A stretch of DNA of 60,666 nt from Oscillospiraceae bacterium (GTDB lineage: Bacteria; Bacillota; Clostridia; Oscillospirales; Acutalibacteraceae). Below, piece by piece: positions 43,971 through 53,333 of this stretch. The translations under genes and the position numbers were made by a program. The notes below the pieces were generated by a model. The model was not told the DNA's origin and did not search any database. It saw nothing but the letters and a program-made list of their open reading frames with translations. The stretch spans positions 1 through 60,666 of the forward strand of contig SVNZ01000006.1 in the NCBI GenBank assembly GCA_015066595.1, given 5' to 3'. The number at the start of each line of letters is the position of its first letter. Within the stretch, counting starts at the first letter, position 1.

Positions 43971-44993
43971 TTATAGATTCCAATGCATCACTGTTTTACC
44001 GAAAGCTTTGCGTGTGTCGAGCTCAAAAGCATTCTTGATATCTGCAAAATCACTGACCTCGACAACATTTCCAACGATATGGGTGAGATAGCTGACGATT
44101 TCAGGGTGCTTTTCATACAGCTTTATTGTTTTTTCAAAGTCAGCCTTACCGCTTCTGCTTGTGCCGAACAATCTAAGTCCCTTTTCAAGGATCATTCGAG
44201 TGTTTATTGGTACTGGGTACTCGGATACACCCATAATAGCTATAGTGCCTTCAGGTCGAATATACTCAATAATCTGCTCAATAGCAATCGGAGAACCGCC
44301 TGCACCGACACATTCAAAAGCGTGATCAATTCTAAGCTCATTTGGTATCTCAGTAGTGAGATATGTTTCATCTACAAACGAAAAGTCGTGTAGTTTTTCG
44401 CTGCTGATACCAAATACACAGACTTTGATATCAGGGAACATTTTCTTTAGAAATAGAGAAGTGATAAAAGCGAGATTTCCGTCACCCCATACGCCGACAG
44501 CTTCACGTCGCTGATGAGCAATTTTATCAAATCTTGAGATAGCGTGTACGCTGACACTGACTATCTCAGTGAATGCTGCAACATCAAGGTTGATGTCATT
44601 TGGAAGCTTCACAAGACGCTCTGGCGAAATCTCAACAAGCTCTTGCATAAAACCATCTGTAGAGCTTGCACAGAACTTGCTACTCTCACGATAGTTTTCA
44701 GCAATAATAGAGTCGTCCTGAGTCGCAATATTAGGTATCATAACGACTTTGTCACCGGGCTTAAATGTACCGCTTTTGTCGTACACTACTTCTCCGACAC
44801 CTTCATGGATAAGCGCCATCGGCAACTTATCTTTGAGCACTTTAGCATCTCTTGTGCCTTGATAATACCTTTGATCAGCATTGCATATAGACAGATGTGT
44901 GGGTCTTACTATGCAGTTTTGAGTAAAACTGATGTCTTCAAAGTCGATTTCAAATCGTCTTGGAGCATTCAGTCTGTATATTGTGTTAATCAT
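43971..44993 (-). CDS. tarJ: Ribulose-5-phosphate reductase, TarJ type
   Basis: A 340-residue zinc-type alcohol dehydrogenase family member that reduces ribulose 5-phosphate to ribitol 5-phosphate with NADPH. The size, the start INTIYRLNAPRRFEI, the LSICNADQRYYQG stretch with a metal-type cysteine, the LIHEGVGEV segment, the nucleotide site VWGDGNLAFI and the ending RKAFGKTVMHW fit TarJ/Bcs1-type enzymes. It overlaps tarI by eight bases, the usual pairing that yields CDP-ribitol. Last gene of a five-gene wall-polymer operon. Confidence 0.9.
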   Translation of the reverse strand: MINTIYRLNAPRRFEIDFEDISFTQNCIVRPTHLSICNADQRYYQGTRDAKVLKDKLPMALIHEGVGEVVYDKSGTFKPGDKVVMIPNIATQDDSIIAENYRESSKFCASSTDGFMQELVEISPERLVKLPNDINLDVAAFTEIVSVSVHAISRFDKIAHQRREAVGVWGDGNLAFITSLFLKKMFPDIKVCVFGISSEKLHDFSFVDETYLTTEIPNELRIDHAFECVGAGGSPIAIEQIIEYIRPEGTIAIMGVSEYPVPINTRMILEKGLRLFGTSRSGKADFEKTIKLYEKHPEIVSYLTHIVGNVVEVSDFADIKNAFELDTRKAFGKTVMHWNL

Positions 44994-45699
44994 TTTCCTC
45001 GTCCTCTAAGAGTGATCTGGCGATTTTCAGATCATAAGGGTATGTGATTTTGATATTGTATGTTTCACCGTTTACGAGATGAACGTTGTGACCTTTCAAA
45101 ACAAGAATTTTTGCAGCATCGGTCAGGATGTTTTTTTCATCATCAGTCAGTGAACGATAGATGTCACGTAGCTGTTTAGCCTTAAATGACTGTGGAGTCT
45201 GACCTTGATACATATTTTTTCTTTCAGGGATAGCAGAGATAACATTAGCATCTGTACTCTCAACAATAGTATCTGTAGCAGGAATGACAGTATCACAAGC
45301 ACCGTGTTTTTTAGCAGCATCAATGTTTTCTTTGATGATTCTGTGAGTGAGAAAAGGTCTTACGCTATCGTGAGTTACTATGATAGTATCGTCATCGAGA
45401 GTGTAGTTTTTCTCAATGTAATCGATAGAGTTCATGATAGTTTCGTTTCTGGTATCACCGCCAGCGATAACAGTGATTTTGTCGCTTTCACCGATATATT
45501 TTGAGATGATACGTTTTGTGTGGTCTATCCACATACTAGGGGAGAGAACAATGATCTTCTCAAAATGTGGCTCGGACATAAACTTTTCGATTGTATGAAT
45601 TATGATAGGCTTGTTTTTGATAGTCAGAAACTGCTTGGGTTTGTCTGTGTTGCCCATGCGGTTGCCAGTGCCACCGGCTAAAATAACTGAAAATACCAT
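44986..45699 (-). CDS. tarI: Ribitol-5-phosphate cytidylyltransferase, TarI type
   Basis: A 237-residue nucleotidyltransferase of the IspD/TarI family that makes CDP-ribitol from CTP and ribitol 5-phosphate. The CTP-binding loop ILAGGTGNRMGNTDKPKQFL is intact, as are HDSVRPF and GQTPQSFKAKQL. On its own it could be mistaken for IspD of isoprenoid synthesis. The adjacent overlapping tarJ and the polymer-export genes favour TarI. AAGGAG precedes the ATG by five bases. Confidence 0.9.
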   Translation of the reverse strand: MVFSVILAGGTGNRMGNTDKPKQFLTIKNKPIIIHTIEKFMSEPHFEKIIVLSPSMWIDHTKRIISKYIGESDKITVIAGGDTRNETIMNSIDYIEKNYTLDDDTIIVTHDSVRPFLTHRIIKENIDAAKKHGACDTVIPATDTIVESTDANVISAIPERKNMYQGQTPQSFKAKQLRDIYRSLTDDEKNILTDAAKILVLKGHNVHLVNGETYNIKITYPYDLKIARSLLEDEEND

Positions 45700-45709
45700 A
45701 GTGTTCTCC

Positions 45710-47515
45710 TTATAGCAATTCGCCCTTGTGGTTGTAGTGTTTGATTTCTATATTATCATCTGGTACATTGACTTCGTTTCCAATATCAAGTCGGTAGAAA
45801 TCGTGTGAACCGACACGTTTAGAAAGTGGCAGAAGCTCCATATAATCTTCGCTGTACCATTGTTTTAAGTAGTTGTCGTATCCTGTCGGTATATATGACA
45901 TAACGTCTTCAAATTGAGCGTCCTGTACTTTTTCAAACCATTTTTTAGGCATAACGCCACGCCATTTGTGGTCAGTAGCGGGTGGCAGTACAGTGGTAGT
46001 TTTACACTTTTCATATCTCCTTAGCATTTTGTCGTACCATTTGCTGTATGTGTCCATAGAAAAAAGTCTGAGTATAGGAAGCAGTATCTTTGACAGCATA
46101 TAGCTTTTGTCTTTTCTAGGATGATTTATCCACCTGACATTCATCATAAGTCTAAGTAACATCAAAGTTTTAAAATGTAGTTTTTGGAAAAATTCATTGT
46201 CAGAAGTTTTGTCAAAAACGAAGATGTCCATGGAAATACCCTTTAACATATCGAACTTATCAGAATATTTTGTGGAGAAATAAGTATCTCTTACAGTGAT
46301 TTTGTCAAAGAAATAGTGATATCCATCTTTGTTTGTATAAGACTGATACATATATTTTTTAGGAAGCTGTGTCTGACACGCTTCTTTGAATTTCACAAAA
46401 TCTTCTCTGAGCATTGCAATGTCGATATCGTCGTCCCAAGGTATAAAGCCTTTATGACGAACAGCACCGAGCATTGTACCTCCTGAGAGAAAGTACTGAA
46501 TATCATTTTGTCGGCAGATTTTATCTACCTCATGCAAAAGCTCGAGTTCCATTTTTCTGATGTATGGAAGCTTGCCGTTGTATAGACTGTTGATTTTATC
46601 GTTTATTATGTCAAATTTATCAGCAACGATGTCTGACAGAGCATACAAGAGCTTTGTTTTGTTATCACACACAGGGGAGAAACCTAGTGAGTTCAGCTTT
46701 CCACAGTCAAGCACTCTATAAAATTTGTTACGCTTTTCATTTAGATCAGCTGAAGAAAGCTTTACACCATAAGAACATAGCGTTTCATAGATGAATGACT
46801 TTACTTCATACATCGTCATCGCTTCTCCTGATACATTGTAAATATTACCGTGAGCACCGTGTTTGTTGACTGTAAAAACAGCGTTTACTGCGTCACTGAT
46901 GCTACACGCGGATATTACGTCAAAAGCATCATCGTTGTTGATTTCAACACTGTTGTTGTCTAGAATGTCTTTAACAATAGCGTGCAAGTTTAGTGCGTTA
47001 TAGTTACTGTCTTCAGATAGTATATTATCAAATCTGATTTCCTTAATACTTAGTTTATCACAGTATGAAGATAGCGTGTTTTCAACTTCGCTTAGGAAAC
47101 TACCTGATGTGACTTTTGAAAGCTCCATCTCACACAGAGACTGCAGGTCTTGTCTGGTAGAGAGTGGTGGAATAAACACCAATGCGACAAATTGAGCGTT
47201 TTTGATTTTTGACGCATATTCAAGAGCTTTTGTGAGATCTATCAGCGCATAAGTGTCCTGAGTTCTCGCATCAAAACAGTACAAAAAGCACTGCTTTGCA
47301 ACAGTGCTTGATAAAGCATCAGCGTTTTTTGACTGATACACAGTGTAATTATATTCAGTTTTATTATTCAGAGCATTTAGTGTACCAGTGATATAGTCAC
47401 ACAGAATGTTCTCGCCGATAACGTTGAGCACAGCACCTTTATTAGGGAGCAGAGAGCGTGACTTTATATACTCACAGGACATAAAAATCTCGTTTTTAGC
47501 AAAATCACTGAGCAT
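45710..47515 (-). CDS. Fusion of a degenerate dehydrogenase/epimerase-like domain to a LicD-family phosphotransferase
   Basis: A 601-residue protein. Residues about 1-310 look like an extended SDR/epimerase that has lost its glycine-rich nucleotide loop; HGNIYNVSGEAMTMYEVKSF and LDCGKLNSLGFSPV are the usual C-terminal strands. Residues about 320-590 are a LicD domain with SGGTMLGAVRHKGFIPWDDD and DIDIAMLRED, the nucleotidyltransferase-fold core with the metal acids. LicD relatives move phosphocholine, and the animal homologue FKRP moves ribitol phosphate from CDP-ribitol. With tarIJ directly downstream, a ribitol-phosphate transferase role is the best inference. Confidence 0.8.
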   Translation of the reverse strand: MLSDFAKNEIFMSCEYIKSRSLLPNKGAVLNVIGENILCDYITGTLNALNNKTEYNYTVYQSKNADALSSTVAKQCFLYCFDARTQDTYALIDLTKALEYASKIKNAQFVALVFIPPLSTRQDLQSLCEMELSKVTSGSFLSEVENTLSSYCDKLSIKEIRFDNILSEDSNYNALNLHAIVKDILDNNSVEINNDDAFDVISACSISDAVNAVFTVNKHGAHGNIYNVSGEAMTMYEVKSFIYETLCSYGVKLSSADLNEKRNKFYRVLDCGKLNSLGFSPVCDNKTKLLYALSDIVADKFDIINDKINSLYNGKLPYIRKMELELLHEVDKICRQNDIQYFLSGGTMLGAVRHKGFIPWDDDIDIAMLREDFVKFKEACQTQLPKKYMYQSYTNKDGYHYFFDKITVRDTYFSTKYSDKFDMLKGISMDIFVFDKTSDNEFFQKLHFKTLMLLRLMMNVRWINHPRKDKSYMLSKILLPILRLFSMDTYSKWYDKMLRRYEKCKTTTVLPPATDHKWRGVMPKKWFEKVQDAQFEDVMSYIPTGYDNYLKQWYSEDYMELLPLSKRVGSHDFYRLDIGNEVNVPDDNIEIKHYNHKGELL

Positions 47516-47551
47516 AACTAACCTCGTGCATTTTAAAATTCTAAATCAGAA

Positions 47552-48283
47552 TTATTTTTTCGCTTTGCCTTCTTTGTATTTTTCAAAAGCAGTTGGAATA
47601 TCACCGTCAAACATAAGCTGACCTTTTTTGAGATAGATAGCACGGTTACATACCTCTGCTACGCTATTTTCGTTGTGGCTGACATAAAGTACGGTGACAC
47701 CACTTTTGATGATTTCGTTGATTTTATCTTTACATTTCTTTTTGAAGCTTGCATCACCAACAGCAAGAGCTTCGTCTACAACGAGAATATCAGGCTCAAT
47801 GTTGACGTTGATAGCAAAGCCGAGTCGAAGTCTCATACCACTTGAGTATGTTCGAACCGGCTGGTCAATATAGTCCCCAAGCTGAGCAAAGTCGATGATT
47901 CTCTCTTCGATAGTGCGGATGTATTCGTCATTGAGACCGAGTATATAACCCTTTAAGTAGATGTTTTCTCTACCTGTCATTTCTGTCGAAAAGCCTGCTG
48001 TGAGCTCAAGCAAAGCGGCTACCTTACCGTTTACTTCGATTTCACCTTCATCCGGAAAAGCAACGCCGGTGATCATCTTGAGGATAGTCGATTTTCCGGC
48101 ACCGTTATCACCGATAATACCGACAGATTCACCCTTGTGTATTTCAAAAGAAACGTTTTTTAATGCTTTGTTGATTTTAGGCTTTTTAGGTTTAATAAAC
48201 AGCGCTTTGAATCTTTCCTGTTCGTTCTTATACAGGATGTATTCTTTGCTGACATTTTTGAATGAAATAATAGGTTGTGCCAT
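47552..48283 (-). CDS. tagH: Teichoic-acid/polysaccharide ABC exporter, ATP-binding subunit (TagH-like)
   Basis: A 243-residue ATPase of the TagH/Wzt group that powers export of lipid-linked wall polymers. Walker A is IGDNGAGKSTILKM, followed by GKVAALLELTAGF and MTGRENIYLKGYILG, typical of this group, the signature YSSGMRLRLGFA and Walker B DILVVDEALAVGD. No C-terminal carbohydrate-binding extension is present, so it is the short form. ATG at 48283 follows AAGGAG; the frame is open further upstream but into the permease gene. It lies ten bases after tagG. Confidence 0.9.
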   Translation of the reverse strand: MAQPIISFKNVSKEYILYKNEQERFKALFIKPKKPKINKALKNVSFEIHKGESVGIIGDNGAGKSTILKMITGVAFPDEGEIEVNGKVAALLELTAGFSTEMTGRENIYLKGYILGLNDEYIRTIEERIIDFAQLGDYIDQPVRTYSSGMRLRLGFAINVNIEPDILVVDEALAVGDASFKKKCKDKINEIIKSGVTVLYVSHNENSVAEVCNRAIYLKKGQLMFDGDIPTAFEKYKEGKAKK

Positions 48284-48293
48284 TTCTTTCTCC

Positions 48294-49121
48294 TTACAGT
48301 ACGTCAGGTAATGACTTTCTAAGTCTGTTGTAGTTGTATATACCGAGCACAAAAATAGCTGCAAATTCAACAAGGAAAATGATGAGCTCAAGCGGATATT
48401 CGAAGAACCATCTTTGATAGAGGAAGGCGTTTCGATAACCGTTAGCAAAGAAGTTGATTGGATTTAACAGCATAAGATATTTTAAGAAACCGCTTGTGAA
48501 CTCATAGCTGCTATAAATGATACCCGATACCCAAAATATACCGGACATAATAGACACGATCATATTCTCAAAATCTCTAGAAAAAGCAGACATCGGAGCG
48601 GTTGACCATGTCAGCACAACAAAGAATATGAACATCAACGGACAGTATAAGAAAAACTGCAGGTTGTATATACTTACGCCAACACCTGAAACAAGTGAAA
48701 CATAAAGGAACATAAGCGCAGCAAGCAAAAGGTGAACATACAGTCTTGCTGTTGCGGTGAATGTCATTATTGTAGAAACAGGGAAGTTGACTTTTGTGAC
48801 AAATTGTCGATTGAGTCTGATAGCTTTAGCACCTTGAGTGATGCTGTCAGAAATGAAAAACCAAGGGATAAAACCAACAATCATAAATGTGAATCTGTCG
48901 AATGTATTGATGAACTCGCCGTTGATAGCAACATCAACATCGCCCAATTCTTTAATACCTACAGAAAAAGCAAACCAGTACACAAAGAGCGTGAAAGCAG
49001 GTTTGATAACAGCCCAGAACGGACCGATAACCGCACCTTTGTAGGTTTTGATAAGTTCATTTTTAGCGAGCAGAAAAATCTGTTTTGAAAAACCCTTGTG
49101 TTCCTTAAAAATCTGGAACAA
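48294..49121 (-). CDS. tagG: Teichoic-acid/polysaccharide ABC exporter, permease subunit (TagG-like)
   Basis: An ABC-2 type permease of 276 residues with six predicted membrane segments. It has the N-terminal amphipathic region LAKNELIKTYKGAVIGPFWAVIKP and the late LLNPINFFANGYRNAFLY motif of TagG/RfbA exporters. The start is TTG at 49121, nine bases behind GGGAGG; the frame stays open to 49166 without a better site. First gene of the operon tagG-tagH-licD fusion-tarI-tarJ. Confidence 0.9.
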   Translation of the reverse strand: MFQIFKEHKGFSKQIFLLAKNELIKTYKGAVIGPFWAVIKPAFTLFVYWFAFSVGIKELGDVDVAINGEFINTFDRFTFMIVGFIPWFFISDSITQGAKAIRLNRQFVTKVNFPVSTIMTFTATARLYVHLLLAALMFLYVSLVSGVGVSIYNLQFFLYCPLMFIFFVVLTWSTAPMSAFSRDFENMIVSIMSGIFWVSGIIYSSYEFTSGFLKYLMLLNPINFFANGYRNAFLYQRWFFEYPLELIIFLVEFAAIFVLGIYNYNRLRKSLPDVL

Positions 49122-49205
49122 ATCGATTACCTCCCTAAGTGGTTGAAAAAAGTGTCTGTGACACAATTACTCATATTAACCCACTGTTACTATTATACAT
49201 AATAC

Positions 49206-49233
49206 ATTATATATGATTTTTCTTATTTGTCAA
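49206..49233 (-). promoter_or_regulatory. Promoter for the tagG-tarJ operon
   Basis: Minus strand: TTGACA (49233-49228), a 16-base spacer and TATAAT (49211-49206). The leader is about 80 bases. Confidence 0.75.
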
Positions 49234-49286
49234 TTTATTTGGTGCTTTTTAGTGCGATGCGTTGCTATTATGATAAGTATCGACAA

Positions 49287-49319
49287 ACAAAAAAGGGCAC
49301 AGGTTTTATCCTGTGCCCT
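49287..49319 (-). terminator. Terminator of the amylase gene
   Basis: A perfect 10-bp stem, AGGGCACAGG / CCTGTGCCCT, is followed by TTTTTTG on the minus strand. Confidence 0.85.
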
Positions 49320-49337
49320 AGAGTTATGTGATTGTGA

Positions 49338-52300
49338 TTACTTCAAATAAGAACTTGCATCAACAAAAGTCTTGCTAGATGTAAGGAATGCCTGATAAGG
49401 GGAGCCGACAGTTAAGTCACCAGACTGGTTTGCGTTGCTACCAATATTGATAACAAAACTGCTGTACTGTTCGTCAAGAGTAAATGCATAAGCGTTGTGA
49501 CCATTTACCTGACCGATAGATGTCATCTGTTCGCCTGGCCATACAGTACCGCCTGATCCACTCCAGTAGTGAATATATACGCTACCCCAGTTGCCGTCGT
49601 CAAGAACAACGATTGTGCGTGGGTTAGAGAAGTCAAAGTTACCTGGTGTTGGTGTAGGTGTTGTAGGTGTTGTGTTACCGCCACCACCGTTGCCATCGTA
49701 TATTGACCATGAACCGGAATTCTTTGTGTAGATATAACCGTTACCCTGAATATCGAGGTTTCCTGTCTGATCAGTGCTGTTGTTGGAGAAGATGATTTTG
49801 TTGAAGTTTGCAGGAACATCAATCTTATATACGTTACCTGTTACGTGCTCCATTTTAAGACCTGGCCATGTAAGAGGAGCGTCGCCGCCATCTTCCCAGT
49901 AGTGAGCATAAGCGTCAGCCTGATAACCCATGTCTACATAGATAGTGTTTACATCCGGTATAGGAATTGTTGTTGGTTCCTCAGTAGGAAGCTGCTCTGT
50001 TGGTTGTGTTGGCTGTGTCGGTTGTACTGGCTGTGTTGGTGTTACAGGCTGTGTTGGAATCACAGGTGTGTCAGATTTGATTACTTCGCCGATAGGATAT
50101 CTGTTATCAATTTCAGCTAAGTGTCTCTGGATAGTAGTTGCATCTAAAACGTCAACAAGCTTATCTCCGTTTACGTTACTAGCGAGCAACTGATTTTCAG
50201 TGAAAGTATCTATATCAGCAATATATCTCTGGATAGCAGTTGCATCAAGAACAGAAATTTTACCGTTTGCGTCAGCGTCACCTAGAATAACATCACCTGT
50301 AACAGGACCATTCTGAGTTGGCTGTGTGACTGGCTGAGTTGGCTGTGTGACCGGTTGAGTTGGCTGTGTGACCGGTTGAGTTGGCTGTGTAACCGGCTGG
50401 GTTGGCAGTGGTGTTGGAACATCAACAGGAACCCACTTCTGAGCACCGTTGTCATAGTAAGCGTGCTTTGTGAAAGTAAGGTTGTCAGTCTGTGTACCGC
50501 TACCGTTATTGAAGATTACGTTATCCATAGAAGCAGGTACTTCATATGAGTAAACTGTCTTGCCTTCATATGTGCCGGCCTCTGTCATAACAAGACCAGG
50601 CCACTTAGCGTTGTCTGAACCACCGGTAATCCAAGCGTAGCAGTATGCACTACCCCAGCCTGCAGTATCAACAAGGTATGTTGTACGCTCTGTAGGGAAC
50701 TTGAATGGTGTAGCGTTTGGATCGATCTTAGTGTATGTGTAAGAGCGTTCCTTTGTGTCAGTACCATCAGTAGCTGTGAACTTGATTGTAACTGACTCGT
50801 CAAAAGCCATATCAGCACCGATTGTGATTGTCTTTGAGCCTGTAAATGTTACAGGGGAAGCGTTACCGATTTTATATGTACCGCTTGTAGCGTATTCGTT
50901 GAGTGTGGCTGTGATAGAGAGTGTATCAGCGAAGTTACCGCCTGTGTGAGAAACAGAAACGTCAGGTGACTTAGTTGCACCAGCAACCTCAACAAGGATT
51001 GTACCGTTAGCGCCTGAGTTAAATGTAACCTTACCGCCTGAAACAGTAGCTGTTGAGTTATCGTATGTGTTCTTGAGAACTGTACCATCAGCAACAAAAG
51101 AACCAACTGTGAGTGTAACATTGGTGTTTTTGTTAGCAGCGATTACAGCGAATACTGTGTCATTAACACCGTTCTTGTTGTACTCTCTTGCAAAAGCTGT
51201 ACCGCTTGTAGCAGTGATAGAAGAATGTGAACCTGCACCAACAGCAACGTGGTTGTTTCTGAACTGACCAACCTTCTGCCAGTGAGTAAGAACATTATTG
51301 TCCATAGAGCTCCAGTTCATATCAGAGCGCAAGAGATGGTCTTTGATACCTGAGATGTTGCTGTTTACCAGTGGTCGGTTACTTTCGTCACCGTAGAAAA
51401 TCTGGATAGCACCAGGCATAAGCTGGAATGCTGAACCCTGATAGATAAGGTCGTTTCTGCAAAGTGCAGTATCGTGTGAAGAAATGTAAGTGAGCATGTT
51501 GAAGTTAGGATCAGAGTTGATCTTGTTAGCATACTCAGAATATGTGTTGTTGATAGAACCTGAGTTAGGAACACCGCCACCACCGGTGAACTGGAAGTTG
51601 ATTTTAGAATCAAATCCACCCTGTGTGAAGTAGTTGTCCTTGTTTACGCCTGCGCCGTAGTCTTCAGCAGTCATCCAGAAATCGTCTGTCCAAGAAGCAG
51701 CAGCTACCTTGCCCTTGTTAGCTGCTCTCCACTCGTTGAGTGCTTTTGTACACTCGTCAGAAAGAGCCTTCCAAGAAGCGAGCTCTACGTGCTTAGCAGT
51801 ATCGCATCTGAAACCGTCAACACCGTATTCTCTGACCCACTCTGAGAGCCAATATACAAGGTGGTTTCTGACAGTTTTTGCGTTTCCAGTTTTTGAGAAC
51901 CAAGAGTTCAGACCTGACATTTCTGTGTCATATCTGCCTTCTTTTCTCCATTTTTCCTGCAAGAATGTAGGAACATTTACAGAAGCTGTGCTCTCTGTTT
52001 TGAAGTCAGAGAGGTCACCGCCGGCTGACTTTGTGAGGTCGTCGCCACCAAATGGTGTGTGGCCTACGATACCGTTTCTAAGCCAGTTAGGACCCCACCA
52101 TCTAGCCCAACCTGCAGCAGCGCCACTTGAGGTATAGTCGATAGAAGCATGATAGTTAGCGTTGTTTTTCCAGCTGTAGTATGCATCCCAAGCATAGTTA
52201 TCACCGTAACCTGTTTTGAATGCACCGTAGTTGTACTCGTACATATCGTAGATTGTGTTGTAACCTGGGTGGTTCATAACGATATCGAGTACGATTCTGA

Positions 52301-52847
52301 TGTCGTGCTCGTGAGCAGTATCAACGAGCTTTTTGAACTCAGCAGCTGTACCAAAGTTAGCATCTGTCTGAGTATAGTCCATAGCGTAGTATCCGTGATA
52401 AGCGTAGTGCTTTACGGAGTTTGATTTACCTTCGTTTACTATAACGTAACCGTGAATCTGCTCATATGGAGCTGTGATCCAAAGTGCGTTTACGCCGAGG
52501 TCATCGAAGTAACCGTCTTCGATTTTGCTTGTAAGACCCTTGAAGTCACCACCGTGGAAGGTAGCAGCATCAGAGTTAAGCATTGAGTTTGTTACAACAG
52601 AGCCATCTTTGTTGATGAGTCGGTTGTATGAATGGTCGTTAGAAGTGTCGCCATTTACAAAACGGTCAGTCAACACGAAATAAACAGAAGCGTTATCCCA
52701 TGAGAAACTGTCTGCACTTGTAACAGCGCCTACTTCAGTTGTGTCTGCTTCTGCTGCAAAAGTTTGTGCAGTTGCAACTACAGTGAGCATAGATGCAATC
52801 ATAACAATGCTCAGCAGAAGAGAAAGTGTTCTTTTGAAGTTTTTCAC
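49338..52847 (-). CDS. Secreted GH13 alpha-amylase with three CBM26-like modules and an internal dockerin
   Basis: A 1169-residue extracellular starch-degrading enzyme. Signal peptide 1-32. GH13 catalytic domain about 50-590: DIVMNH (188-193), DGFRCD with nucleophile D349, acid/base E395 (MTAEDYG) and D459 (SSHD). A small beta domain (about 630-710) is followed by CBM26-like module 1 (716-805), a PTQPVTQ linker, a type I dockerin (853-918, DADANGKISVLDATAIQRYIAD and NVNGDKLVDVLDATTIQRHLAE), then CBM26-like modules 2 (966-1052) and 3 (1075-1169). The internal dockerin is unusual, since most are terminal. The start is GTG behind AAAGGAAG. Codon use is that of a well-expressed gene. It fits an amylosome component. 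Confidence 0.92.
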   Translation of the reverse strand: MKNFKRTLSLLLSIVMIASMLTVVATAQTFAAEADTTEVGAVTSADSFSWDNASVYFVLTDRFVNGDTSNDHSYNRLINKDGSVVTNSMLNSDAATFHGGDFKGLTSKIEDGYFDDLGVNALWITAPYEQIHGYVIVNEGKSNSVKHYAYHGYYAMDYTQTDANFGTAAEFKKLVDTAHEHDIRIVLDIVMNHPGYNTIYDMYEYNYGAFKTGYGDNYAWDAYYSWKNNANYHASIDYTSSGAAAGWARWWGPNWLRNGIVGHTPFGGDDLTKSAGGDLSDFKTESTASVNVPTFLQEKWRKEGRYDTEMSGLNSWFSKTGNAKTVRNHLVYWLSEWVREYGVDGFRCDTAKHVELASWKALSDECTKALNEWRAANKGKVAAASWTDDFWMTAEDYGAGVNKDNYFTQGGFDSKINFQFTGGGGVPNSGSINNTYSEYANKINSDPNFNMLTYISSHDTALCRNDLIYQGSAFQLMPGAIQIFYGDESNRPLVNSNISGIKDHLLRSDMNWSSMDNNVLTHWQKVGQFRNNHVAVGAGSHSSITATSGTAFAREYNKNGVNDTVFAVIAANKNTNVTLTVGSFVADGTVLKNTYDNSTATVSGGKVTFNSGANGTILVEVAGATKSPDVSVSHTGGNFADTLSITATLNEYATSGTYKIGNASPVTFTGSKTITIGADMAFDESVTIKFTATDGTDTKERSYTYTKIDPNATPFKFPTERTTYLVDTAGWGSAYCYAWITGGSDNAKWPGLVMTEAGTYEGKTVYSYEVPASMDNVIFNNGSGTQTDNLTFTKHAYYDNGAQKWVPVDVPTPLPTQPVTQPTQPVTQPTQPVTQPTQPVTQPTQNGPVTGDVILGDADANGKISVLDATAIQRYIADIDTFTENQLLASNVNGDKLVDVLDATTIQRHLAEIDNRYPIGEVIKSDTPVIPTQPVTPTQPVQPTQPTQPTEQLPTEEPTTIPIPDVNTIYVDMGYQADAYAHYWEDGGDAPLTWPGLKMEHVTGNVYKIDVPANFNKIIFSNNSTDQTGNLDIQGNGYIYTKNSGSWSIYDGNGGGGNTTPTTPTPTPGNFDFSNPRTIVVLDDGNWGSVYIHYWSGSGGTVWPGEQMTSIGQVNGHNAYAFTLDEQYSSFVINIGSNANQSGDLTVGSPYQAFLTSSKTFVDASSYLK
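50315..50404 (-). repeat. 21-bp repeats coding a PVTQPTQ linker
   Basis: About four near-identical heptapeptide units form the flexible linker between CBM26-like module 1 and the dockerin of the amylase. Confidence 0.85.
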
Positions 52848-53333
52848 ATCAATCTTCCTTTCAAAAAAAGTTTTTGTCCCATACGGGCACCAAAATACCC
52901 TATACTAATTATAGCTTTTTTTAAAGCAACTTTAAATACATATAATTAACAAAAATGTAACTAAAATAATGTGCATTTTTACTTGTATAATATAAATCGC
53001 TGTCGATTAAAAAATTAAGCAACAAGCCTAGATGGCAAAACACACAAAACAGTGAACAGTTTATTATGCAAAATGACGAAGCGAAATGCTGTATTTTACA
53101 AACAAAAACAGGCCCTGATATGTAAAATGACGAAAGCTTATACATCTTTGTCAAAAAAAGTAGATGTTATTTGTATGTACTGTACACATAAAAATATGAA
53201 GAAAGTGTTAGAAAATACATCCTTTATTTGGCTAAAATATGGGGTATAAATTCGTTGACAAAATATAGAGTTGATAATATAATTTATTTGACGAAATTTG
53301 TATTTCTGTACAATACGGATTGGGGGTAGAAAG
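52848..53333. other. Divergent regulatory region between the amylase and potABCD
   Basis: 486 AT-rich bases without a supported gene; short open frames here lack ribosome sites and family features. It holds the pot promoter at its right end. Two copies of a TGYAAAATGACGAA motif lie at 53067-53080 and 53121-53134. Upstream of the amylase start a TATAAT occurs on the minus strand near 52910, but I could not fit a good -35 box to it. Confidence 0.6.
53256..53284 (+). promoter_or_regulatory. Consensus promoter for potABCD
   Basis: TTGACA (53256-53261), exactly 17 bases, TATAAT (53279-53284). Confidence 0.85.

Noticed and set aside
44986..45699. IspD of the isoprenoid pathway
   Set aside because: Family resemblance is real, but the overlap with tarJ and the wall-polymer operon favour TarI.
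49146..49164. GTGTC-ACA-GACAC plus T6 in the tagG leader as an attenuator
   Set aside because: The stem is only five base pairs with a three-base loop; too weak to claim.
50315..50404. Regular repeats in the amylase gene as a possible CRISPR array
   Set aside because: They are in-frame codons of a PVTQPTQ linker with no unique spacers and no cas genes nearby.
53052..53249. Short open frames in the amylase/pot spacer
   Set aside because: No ribosome site, Lys/Asn-rich AT-driven composition, and overlap with the regulatory region.
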